Assembly (NCBI GenBank): GCA_964579415.1
Contig: CAZOGW010000146.1
Span: 1 to 6,938, forward strand
Origin: CAZOGW01 sp964579415
GTDB taxonomy: Bacteria > Actinomycetota > Acidimicrobiia > Spongiisociales > UBA5794
Direction of reading: 5' to 3'
DNA length: 6,938 nt
Under the pieces are notes generated by a model. It was not told the origin of the DNA. It did no database searches and was given only the letters and a program-made list of their open reading frames with translations. Of the stretch, positions 1-5,119 are shown piece after piece (the first letter of the stretch is position 1; each line of letters opens with the position of its first letter). The position numbers and the translations under genes were made by a program.

Positions 1-232
1 CAAAGCCGGGGGGAGACAAAGCACGCTCTCGACCCGCCCTGCGCAAAGCCTCCGGCGGGGCCACTCCCCCCGCAAAGCCGGGGGGAGACAAAGCACGCTC
101 TCGACCCGCCCTGCGCAAAGCCTCCGGGCGGCCCACTCCCCCCGCAAAGCCGGGGGGAGACAAAGCACGCTCTCGACCCGCGCTTCGCAAAGCCTCCGGG
201 CGGCCCACTCCCCCCGCAAAGCCGGGGGGAGA
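1..232. repeat. 72-bp tandem repeat, three full units plus a 16-bp partial
   Basis: Units run 1-72, 73-144 and 145-216, with a partial at 217-232. The array may extend left of the window. Units 1 and 2 differ only around 54-61 of the unit. Unit 3 also differs near its CCCGCGCTTCG stretch. Each unit carries CAAAGC three times, at unit positions 1, 17 and 44. Unit junctions form a perfect hairpin with arms CTCCCCCCG and CGGGGGGAG around a CAAAGC loop. No open reading frame explains it, and there are no variable spacers. It lies 19 bp beyond the deoA stop, so deoA transcripts probably run into it. Confidence 0.93.
64..231. terminator. Three hairpins in the 72-bp array, possible terminators downstream of deoA
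   Basis: Perfect 9-bp stems with a 6-nt loop occur at 64-87, 136-159 and 208-231. The structure works from either strand. deoA, on the minus strand, stops at 252, so the first hairpin it meets is the one at 231-208. No T-tract follows on either side, so a classical intrinsic terminator is not shown. An RNA-end stabiliser or a REP-like element is equally possible. Confidence 0.4.
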
Positions 233-251
233 TGAAGGCGGTCCCGGCCGT

Positions 252-1571
252 TCATGGGTCCACCCTCGCCATCACGAGAGGGGGGAGGGTTGCGGGGGGC
301 TCGTCGGATACCTGCCAGGCGGAGGCGAGGCGGTCGCGGGCGGCGGCGAGTTGGTCGGGATGGTTGTAGGCCACCTGAGCCAGCGGCTCGCCGGCCGCCA
401 CCGGATCTCCGACCTTCTTGAGAAGGGTGATGCCGACGGTGTGATCGACTTCGTCCTCCTTGCGTTGCCTGCCGCCGCCGAGGCGGACGCAGGCGACGCC
501 GAGATCGAGGGCGTCGCAGCGGGTCACGAATCCCGAGCCCGGGCTGGGTACCGGTTCGGCGTGCGCTGCCGATCCCAGCAGGGAGCGGTCGGAGAGGACA
601 TTCGGGTCGCCGTCCTGCGCCTCGATCACGCCGGCGAGAACCTCGAGGGCGCGGCCACTGGAAACGGCTTCCTGGAGAAGCCTTCGGGCCTCGGCGGCGT
701 CGCTGGTGATCCCGCCGCCGATGAGCATCTCGATCCCCAACTGCAGCGTCAGCTCGGTGACGTCGGCAGGCCCGTGGCCCTCGAGCACGTCGAGGGACTC
801 GGCGATCTCGTTGGCGTTGCCGATCTGGCGGCCCAGCGGCTGGCTCATGTCGGTGAGCAGTGCGGTCACCCGGGTGCCGTGGGCGGCGCCGATGCCGACC
901 ATGGTCTCGGCCAGCTCCCGTGCCGAGGCTTCGTCCTTCATGAAGGCGCCGGAGCCGACCTTGACGTCGAGGACCAGGGCGTCGATACCCTCGGCCAGCT
1001 TCTTCGACATGATCGACGACGAGATCAGCGGGATGGAGGGCACGGTGCCGGTGGCGTCGCGCAGGGCGTAGATACGGCGGTCGGCGGGGACCAGCGTCTC
1101 CGACTGGCCCGCCAGCACCAGGCCGTGAGCATGGAGGATGCGGTGGAACTCGGCCGGGTCGAGGGCGCTGCGGAAGCCGGGGATGGCGTCGAGCTTGTCC
1201 AGCGTCCCCCCGGTGTGGCCCAGGCCCCGCCCCGACATCATGGGGACGGCAACCCCGCAGGCAGCGACCATGGGGGCCAGGGGGATGCTGATCTTGTCGC
1301 CGACACCGCCGGTGGAGTGCTTGTCCACTTTGGGGAGGGCCAGGTCGGAGAAGTCGAGGACCTCGCCGGAGTGCAGCATGGCGTCGGTCCAGGCGGACAG
1401 CTCGGCGGGCGCCATCCCCGAGAAGAAGATCGCCATCAGCAGGGCTGACATCTGGTAGTCGGGGAGGACGTCGGCGGTGTACTGGGCGATCACCCAGCGC
1501 AGCTCGTCGCCGGTGAGCTCACCGCCGTCGCGCTTGCGCTCTATCAGCTCCGTTGCCGAAGGTGTGACCAA
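252..1571 (-). CDS. deoA: Thymidine phosphorylase (pyrimidine-nucleoside phosphorylase family)
   Basis: Cytosolic nucleoside-salvage enzyme that splits thymidine (and probably deoxyuridine) with phosphate into the base and 2-deoxyribose-1-phosphate. The 439-residue protein has the family length. It shows KHSTGGVGDK at 84-93 (phosphate-binding region) and the family signature SGRGLGHTGGTLDKLDAI at 113-130. Tyr168, Arg171, Ser186 and Lys190 fall in the stretch RIYALRD...SSSIMSKK, where the pyrimidine-binding residues lie in this family. The glycine-rich C-terminal domain is complete (about 345-439). The start is a TTG at 1571, preceded by AGGAG at 1582-1578 with a 6-nt gap; no ATG or GTG in this frame is better placed. 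It is 74 bp downstream of the alkyltransferase-like gene on the same strand. A broader-specificity pyrimidine-nucleoside phosphorylase (pdp) cannot be excluded from sequence alone. Confidence 0.96.
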   Translation of the reverse strand: MVTPSATELIERKRDGGELTGDELRWVIAQYTADVLPDYQMSALLMAIFFSGMAPAELSAWTDAMLHSGEVLDFSDLALPKVDKHSTGGVGDKISIPLAPMVAACGVAVPMMSGRGLGHTGGTLDKLDAIPGFRSALDPAEFHRILHAHGLVLAGQSETLVPADRRIYALRDATGTVPSIPLISSSIMSKKLAEGIDALVLDVKVGSGAFMKDEASARELAETMVGIGAAHGTRVTALLTDMSQPLGRQIGNANEIAESLDVLEGHGPADVTELTLQLGIEMLIGGGITSDAAEARRLLQEAVSSGRALEVLAGVIEAQDGDPNVLSDRSLLGSAAHAEPVPSPGSGFVTRCDALDLGVACVRLGGGRQRKEDEVDHTVGITLLKKVGDPVAAGEPLAQVAYNHPDQLAAARDRLASAWQVSDEPPATLPPLVMARVDP

Positions 1572-1577
1572 TGATGT

Positions 1578-1582
1578 CTCCT
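1578..1582 (-). promoter_or_regulatory. Ribosome binding site deciding the deoA TTG start
   Basis: On the minus strand AGGAG precedes the TTG at 1571-1569 with a 6-nt spacer (ACATCA). This is the only good Shine-Dalgarno near the 5' end of the frame and supports TTG as the initiator. Confidence 0.75.
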
Positions 1583-1590
1583 GGGCGTCC

Positions 1591-1610
1591 GGCCCGCTTC
1601 ATGGCGGGCC
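1591..1610 (-). other. Hairpin in the deoA leader
   Basis: GGCCCGC (1591-1597) and GCGGGCC (1604-1610) form a perfect 7-bp stem with a 6-nt loop. It sits 8 bases 5' of the deoA Shine-Dalgarno on the minus strand and downstream of the alkyltransferase-like stop codon. No T-tract follows it. It could weakly separate the two genes or affect deoA translation, but in GC-rich DNA it may be chance. Confidence 0.3.
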
Positions 1611-1634
1611 CGCTGTGCTCGTGGTGCGGCGGTA

Positions 1635-1640
1635 AGCCTA
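1635..1640 (-). promoter_or_regulatory. Possible -10 box upstream of deoA
   Basis: The minus strand reads TAGGCT here, matching the TANNNT form common in actinobacteria. It lies between the alkyltransferase-like stop and deoA and would start RNA near 1628, giving a leader of about 57 nt that includes the hairpin at 1610-1591. No convincing -35 box is visible. deoA may instead be read through from the upstream gene. Confidence 0.25.
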
Positions 1641-1645
1641 TCCGC

Positions 1646-1948
1646 CTACCGCCGGCGCCCCGCCGGGGGTACCCGCCCGTTGCGGATCGAGACCCCCTCG
1701 GAGCGCAGCCGGGCGGCATGTTCGGCTTCGTGTCCCGGCACCAGGCGGCCACCGGCGGTGACCACCCGCCACCAGGGGAGGCCGGGGACTGCGCCGAGCA
1801 CGTTGCCCACCGCCCGGGCCGCTCCCGGGAACCCGGCCTCGGCGGCCACCTCCCCGTAGGTGACCACGGTCCCTTCGGGGATGGCCATGATGACGTCGGC
1901 GACAGCCGACGTGAAGTCGAGCTCTTCGCCGGTCCCGTCGCCGTCCAC
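1646..1948 (-). CDS. Alkyltransferase-like protein (MGMT DNA-binding fold, no active-site Cys)
   Basis: A 100-residue protein matching the C-terminal DNA-binding domain of O6-alkylguanine-DNA alkyltransferases. Visible family marks are VVTYGEVA (28-35, with the Tyr that helps flip the base), ARAVG (44-48, with the Arg that fills the flipped-out space) and LPWWRVV (57-63). True alkyltransferases have P-C-H-R at the last site; here it is P-W-W-R, so the acceptor Cys is Trp59. Known alkyltransferase-like proteins (Atl1, E. coli YbaZ) with Trp at this place bind alkylated guanine without repairing it and pass the lesion to nucleotide excision repair. That role is inferred here. The start is a GTG at 1948. 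It has no Shine-Dalgarno but lies exactly 7 bases past a TACCGT -10 box, suggesting a leaderless mRNA. Divergent from ffh; deoA follows after 74 bp. Confidence 0.88.
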   Translation of the reverse strand: MDGDGTGEELDFTSAVADVIMAIPEGTVVTYGEVAAEAGFPGAARAVGNVLGAVPGLPWWRVVTAGGRLVPGHEAEHAARLRSEGVSIRNGRVPPAGRRR

Positions 1949-1954
1949 GGGGCC

Positions 1955-1960
1955 ACGGTA
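1955..1960 (-). promoter_or_regulatory. -10 box for a leaderless alkyltransferase-like mRNA
   Basis: The minus strand reads TACCGT, then six bases (GGCCCC), then the GTG start. With the last T at -7, the first G of GTG is +1. No Shine-Dalgarno is present, which fits leaderless initiation. No clear -35 element is seen. Confidence 0.45.
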
Positions 1961-2019
1961 GCCAGCGCCGCCGGATGAACCGGGCGGCCCGCCCTGACGG
2001 GTGGGCGCACCGTGCCATC

Positions 2020-2025
2020 TACAAT
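2020..2025 (+). promoter_or_regulatory. -10 box of the ffh operon promoter
   Basis: TACAAT differs from TATAAT at one base. RNA would start near 2032, leaving at most about 3 nt before the ATG at 2035, so the message is leaderless or nearly so. The upstream CTGACG at 1994-1999 resembles a -35 box, but its 20-bp spacing is long. No Shine-Dalgarno precedes ffh. Confidence 0.5.
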
Positions 2026-2034
2026 CCGGCCGTC

Positions 2035-3369
2035 ATGTTCGACAGCATCTCCGGCAGGCTCAACGACGTCTTCTCGCGGCTGCGCGCCAAGGGGCGGCTC
2101 TCCGAGGGTGACGTCGATGCCGCTCTGCGCGAGGTCCGGCTTGCGCTTCTCGAGGCCGATGTCAATGTCGGTGTGGTCAAGTCGTTCCTGGCCAGGGTCA
2201 AGGAGCGCGCCGTGGGCGCCGAGGTCACCAAGAGCCTCACCCCGGGTCAGCAGGTGGTGAAGATCGTCCACGAGGAGTTGCTGGTCACCCTCGGCGACGA
2301 GGCGCCGCTGGTGCGCCCTTCCGCCCCGCCGCTGGTCATCCTCATGGTGGGCCTGCAGGGATCCGGTAAGACGACCACCGCAGCCAAGCTGGCCCGGCAC
2401 CTCAAGTCGAAGGGCCGCCGCCCCCTGCTCGTCGCCGCCGATCTGCAGCGCCCCGCCGCCATCGACCAGTTGGAGACCCTGGGGAAGCGCATCGGCGTCC
2501 CGGTCTATGCCGATCGCAAGGCGAGCCGCATCAGCCGGGTCGGCAAGGCGGCGATCAAGTACGCCCGTGACGAGAGCTGCAACGTCATCATCATCGACAC
2601 CGCCGGGCGCCTCCAGATCGATGAAGAGCTGATGAGGGAGCTGTCGGTCCTGGAGAAGACCGTCGACCCCGACGAGGTGTTGCTGGTGGTCGACGCCATG
2701 ACCGGTCAGGAGGCGGTCAACGTCGCCCAGGGCTTCCTGGAGCGCACCGATCTCACCGGCCTGGTGCTCACCAAGGTCGATGGCGACGCCCGGGGCGGCG
2801 CCGCCATCTCGGCCCGCGAGGTGACCGGCCGGCCCATCAAGTTCGTCGGTCTCGGTGAGGGTATCGACGACCTCGACGTGTTCCACCCCGACCGTATGGC
2901 GTCACGCATCCTGGGTATGGGCGACGTCCTCTCCCTCATCGAGAAGGCGGAGACAGCCTATGACGAGGCCGAGGCGGCGGCCGCGGTGGAGAAGTTGCGG
3001 GAGGGGCAGTTCAACCTCGAGGACTTCCTGGAACAGTTCCAGCAGCTGCGCAAGATGGGACCATTGCAGCAATTGGTTAGTATGCTTCCCGGCGCCGGGC
3101 AGGCCCTGCGCGACGTCCAGGTGGACGAGCGCAACCTGAACCGGGTCGAGGCGATCATCCGCTCGATGACGCCCGAGGAGCGGCGCGACCCGCGATCCAT
3201 CAACGGGAGCAGAAAGCGCCGAATCGCCGCGGGGTCGGGGACACGTCCCCAGGACGTCAACGCCGTCCTGAAGCAGTTCTCCGAAGCCCAGAAGATGATG
3301 AAAGCCATCGCCGGCGGCAAGGCCCCGATACCGGGCCTGCCGGGGATGGGCCGCAGACCAAAGAGGTGA
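2035..3369 (+). CDS. ffh: Signal recognition particle GTPase Ffh (SRP54)
   Basis: Protein subunit of the bacterial signal recognition particle. With 4.5S/SRP RNA it binds signal sequences on ribosomes and docks with FtsY to deliver them to SecYEG. The 444 residues show the N domain (1-90, with ALLEADVN at 37-44), the G domain with P-loop GLQGSGKTT (106-114), AADLQRP (134-140), DTAGR (188-192), TKVDG (246-250) and GLGE (272-275), and the M domain (about 300-430). The M domain has a methionine-bearing finger region around MGPLQQLVSMLPG and the RNA-binding stretch DPRSINGSRKRRIAAGSG (385-402). The ATG at 2035 matches the family start MFDS; an in-frame ATG at 1975 would add 20 unsupported residues and overlap the promoter. 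First gene of the plus-strand cluster; rpsP begins 5 nt after its stop. The SRP RNA gene is not in this window. Confidence 0.98.
   Translation: MFDSISGRLNDVFSRLRAKGRLSEGDVDAALREVRLALLEADVNVGVVKSFLARVKERAVGAEVTKSLTPGQQVVKIVHEELLVTLGDEAPLVRPSAPPLVILMVGLQGSGKTTTAAKLARHLKSKGRRPLLVAADLQRPAAIDQLETLGKRIGVPVYADRKASRISRVGKAAIKYARDESCNVIIIDTAGRLQIDEELMRELSVLEKTVDPDEVLLVVDAMTGQEAVNVAQGFLERTDLTGLVLTKVDGDARGGAAISAREVTGRPIKFVGLGEGIDDLDVFHPDRMASRILGMGDVLSLIEKAETAYDEAEAAAAVEKLREGQFNLEDFLEQFQQLRKMGPLQQLVSMLPGAGQALRDVQVDERNLNRVEAIIRSMTPEERRDPRSINGSRKRRIAAGSGTRPQDVNAVLKQFSEAQKMMKAIAGGKAPIPGLPGMGRRPKR
3362..3369 (+). promoter_or_regulatory. rpsP ribosome binding site overlapping the ffh stop
   Basis: AGAGGTGA contains the TGA stop of ffh and sits 5 nt before the rpsP ATG. 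This arrangement suggests translational coupling of the two genes. Confidence 0.7.
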
Positions 3370-3374
3370 CGTAG

Positions 3375-3935
3375 ATGCCAGTGAAGATCCGCCTGACGCG
3401 GATGGGCAAGAAGAAGCAGCCGTCCTATCGCGTCGTCGTGGTCGATTCGCGCAGGCCGCGCGATGGCGCCTACATCGAGCAGATCGGCCGGTACGACCCG
3501 CTCCAGGAGCCGTCGCTCATCGAGATCGACAACGACAAGGCGCTCGCCTGGCTCTCCAAGGGTGCCCAGCCCACCGACCGTGCCAAGAAGCTCCTCGAGA
3601 TCTCCGGTGCCTGGACCCAGTACCGCATCGCCCGGGGGGACATCCACACCATCGACGCCGCCCCGGCGCCCGCCACCGCCGAGCCGGCATCCACCGAACC
3701 GGCGGCGCACATCCCCGTGGTGCACGTCGTCGGTGGTGACGAACCCGCCGAGGCCGTGGCTGAGGAGCTTGTCGAGGAGGCTGTGGCTGAGGCTGTGGTC
3801 GAGGAGCTTGTCGAGGAGGCCGTGGCTGAGGCTGTGGTCGAGGAGCTTGTTGAGGAGGCTGTGGCTGAGGCTGTGGTCGAGGAGCTTGTCGAGGAGGCTG
3901 TGGCTGAGGACGCCACCGGGGAGGTGACACCGTGA
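3375..3935 (+). CDS. rpsP: 30S ribosomal protein S16 with long acidic repeat tail
   Basis: Small-subunit protein that binds 16S rRNA during early 30S assembly. The core (about 1-90) is canonical: MPVKIRLTRMGKKKQPSYRVVVVDSR at the N terminus, then YIEQIGRYDP (34-42) and TDRAKKLL (67-74). The protein is 186 residues, whereas the usual S16 is about 80-90. The rest is a Pro/Ala linker (about 95-125) and an acidic tail made of the 13-residue unit ELVEEAVAEAVVE, repeated three times (131-169) plus a partial (170-178). A truncated unit (EAVAE, 126-130) precedes them. Actinobacterial S16 proteins often carry acidic C-terminal extensions, but a nearly perfect tandem is less usual. The tail uses CTT and GCT, while the core leucines are CTC or CTG, hinting at a recent expansion. 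It ends in a 4-bp overlap with khpA. Confidence 0.97.
   Translation: MPVKIRLTRMGKKKQPSYRVVVVDSRRPRDGAYIEQIGRYDPLQEPSLIEIDNDKALAWLSKGAQPTDRAKKLLEISGAWTQYRIARGDIHTIDAAPAPATAEPASTEPAAHIPVVHVVGGDEPAEAVAEELVEEAVAEAVVEELVEEAVAEAVVEELVEEAVAEAVVEELVEEAVAEDATGEVTP
3750..3908 (+). repeat. 39-bp in-frame tandem repeat in the rpsP tail
   Basis: Full units lie at 3765-3803, 3804-3842 and 3843-3881, with a 27-bp partial at 3882-3908 and a truncated unit at 3750-3764. The three full units differ only by single silent changes (GCT/GCC and GTC/GTT). Since 39 is a multiple of three, gain or loss of a unit would keep the reading frame. The encoded unit is rich in Glu, Val and Ala and probably helical. Confidence 0.95.
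3918..3927 (+). promoter_or_regulatory. khpA ribosome binding site inside rpsP
   Basis: GGGGAGGTGA near the 3' end of rpsP places GGAGG 7 nt before the khpA GTG. It supports the overlapping GTG start at 3932 and coupled translation. Confidence 0.7.
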
Positions 3936-4183
3936 GCAAGGGCGACATCGCTTCTCGCGTGGTGCGTTACGTCACCGAGCAGATCGTCGACGACGCCTCG
4001 TCCGTCCATGTCGAGATCGTCGACGACGGTGAGGACGCTGTGTTGGCCGAGGTGAAGACGGCCAAGTCGGACATGGGCCGGGTGATCGGCCGGCGCGGCC
4101 GCGTCGCCCGCGCCATCCGCACCCTCGCCTCCGCCGCCGGCGACGAGGAAGGCATCGACGTCTCCGTCGAGTTCCTGGATTGA
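3932..4183 (+). CDS. khpA: KH-domain RNA-binding protein KhpA
   Basis: An 83-residue single KH domain. The GxxG RNA-binding loop is GRRG at 53-56, inside MGRVIGRRGRVARAIR (48-63), followed by the final strand IDVSVEFLD. Family length is about 75-85 residues. KhpA proteins work with KhpB/EloR in Gram-positive bacteria and bind many RNAs; placement between rpsP and rimM is the standard actinobacterial and firmicute context. The start is a GTG whose last two bases and the following A form the rpsP stop (GTGA overlap). The specific RNA targets cannot be read from sequence. Confidence 0.95.
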   Translation: MSKGDIASRVVRYVTEQIVDDASSVHVEIVDDGEDAVLAEVKTAKSDMGRVIGRRGRVARAIRTLASAAGDEEGIDVSVEFLD

Positions 4184-4187
4184 ATCA

Positions 4188-4229
4188 GGATCCAGTAGCC
4201 GGTATCCAGTATCCGGTACCGGGTGCCGA
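4188..4229. repeat. Degenerate heptanucleotide tandem repeat between khpA and rimM
   Basis: Six consecutive 7-bp units fill most of the 55-bp gap: GGATCCA, GTAGCCG, GTATCCA, GTATCCG, GTACCGG and GTGCCGA. The common form is about GTAYCCR. It begins 5 bp after the khpA stop and ends 9 bp before the rimM start. It holds no obvious promoter or strong Shine-Dalgarno. Confidence 0.75.
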
Positions 4230-4238
4230 GAGCGTGGC

Positions 4239-4754
4239 GTGGACGCGGCCGATCGGGTAGAAGTCGGGTACGTCGCCCGGGCACACGGCGTGCGCGGGGG
4301 TGTACTCGTGTCGGGTGTCGCAGACGATCTCACCTGGTTCGCGCCCGGGTCGGTGCTGGTCGGCATGCCCCGATCGGGCACGATCCGGCGGGATCTCACG
4401 ATCCGAGCCACCAACGCCCACAACCACGGGATCGTGGTGTACTTCGCCGAGGTCGATGATCGGGACGCCGCCGAATCCCTCAAGGGGACGGCGCTGACCG
4501 CCGAGCGCTCCCGCCGCCGGGACCTGGGGCCCGACGAGTACTGGCCGGACCAGTTGCGGGGTCTCGCCGCTGTCGGCGTGGACGGCGGGGAACTGGGCGT
4601 CGTCACCGACGTGGTGGTCGGTGGTCCTCAGGACCGCCTCGTGGTGACCACTACCGCCGGCGCCGAGGTGGACGTCCCTTTCGTCGCCGCCATCGTCACC
4701 GCGGTGCTGCCCGACCGGGTGGTCATCGATGCTCCGCCGGGTCTCTTCGACTGA
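4239..4754 (+). CDS. rimM: Ribosome maturation factor RimM
   Basis: Assembly factor for the 30S head that binds S19 and helps 16S rRNA maturation. The 171-residue length is normal. The N-terminal RimM barrel begins with VEVGYVARAHGVRGGVLV (7-24). The C-terminal PRC-barrel spans about 98-170, with DEYWPDQLRGL (99-109), ELGVVTDVV (118-126) and VPFVAAIVTAVLPDRVVIDAPPGL (146-169). The GTG at 4239 is the only start that keeps the whole N-terminal strand; it has only a weak GAGAG (4228-4232) upstream. It follows khpA by 55 bp, filled by a heptanucleotide repeat. trmD, its usual next neighbour, is displaced about 1.36 kb downstream. Confidence 0.96.
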   Translation: MDAADRVEVGYVARAHGVRGGVLVSGVADDLTWFAPGSVLVGMPRSGTIRRDLTIRATNAHNHGIVVYFAEVDDRDAAESLKGTALTAERSRRRDLGPDEYWPDQLRGLAAVGVDGGELGVVTDVVVGGPQDRLVVTTTAGAEVDVPFVAAIVTAVLPDRVVIDAPPGLFD

Positions 4755-4762
4755 CCTTCCGT

Positions 4763-5117
4763 ACTTTGGGCTCCACACGACGCTGGGCGTCGTCGGGAAC
4801 CCTGGGTTGGTGACCGTGTCTGAACTTTGGGCTCCACACGTCGCTGAGCGTCGTCGGGAACCCTGGGTTCACCCCGCCGCGTGAACTTTGGGCTGTGGGC
4901 GTCGCTGGGCGTCGTCGGGAACCCTGGGTTCNNNNNNNNNNNNNNNNNNNNNNNNNNNNNNNNNNNNNNNNNNNNNNNNNNNNNNNNNNNNNNNNNNNNN
5001 NNNNNNNNNNNNNNNNNNNNNNNNNNNNNNNCGTCGGGAACCCTGGGTTCGTGACCGTGTCTGAACTTTGGGCTCCACACGTCGCTGGGCGTCGTCGGGA
5101 ACCCTGGGTTCGTGACC
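4763..5117. repeat. 61-bp tandem repeat array at the rimM / lipoprotein convergent junction
   Basis: Units begin with ACTTTGGGCT at 4763, 4824, 4885 and 5065. A further partial unit (5032-5064) lies just right of the assembly gap. Each unit holds the near-constant block CGTCGGGAACCCTGGGTT. Four of the five visible copies contain the palindrome GAACCCTGGGTTC; the first ends in G instead. The first unit also has a perfect stem ACGACGC-TGG-GCGTCGT (4777-4793). Two variants occur: the tail of unit 2 and the head of unit 3 differ from the rest. Since 61 is not a multiple of three, it is not a protein repeat. This array plus the gap accounts for the whole 365-bp stretch between rimM and the lipoprotein gene; no gene is visible in it. 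Confidence 0.92.
4932..5031. other. Assembly gap of exactly 100 N
   Basis: The round length suggests a scaffolding placeholder, so the true gap size and repeat copy number are unknown. The 19 bases on each side of the gap are identical (CGTCGGGAACCCTGGGTTC), as expected when an assembler breaks in a tandem repeat. Confidence 0.97.
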
Positions 5118-5119
5118 TG

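Noticed and set aside
351..1448. Long plus-strand open frame opposite deoA
   Set aside because: It is fully antisense to a complete, well-conserved deoA and has no recognisable motif or ribosome binding site.
1982..1994. Palindrome GGGCGG-C-CCGCCC upstream of ffh as an operator
   Set aside because: It is short, made only of G and C, and easily expected by chance at this base composition; nothing else supports it.
1975..2034. Upstream ATG adding 20 residues to Ffh
   Set aside because: Ffh homologues begin at MFDS. The extra stretch covers the TACAAT promoter box and has no Shine-Dalgarno.
1519..2886. Long minus-strand open frame across the alkyltransferase-like gene and the ffh 5' half
   Set aside because: It is antisense to clear ffh and overlaps two supported genes in another frame. 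Its low-complexity Gly/Asp/His/Arg composition is typical of GC-rich shadow frames.
4763..5117. CRISPR array
   Set aside because: The full 61-bp unit repeats, including what would be spacers. There are no short direct repeats with unique spacers and no cas genes. The 72-bp array fails for the same reason.
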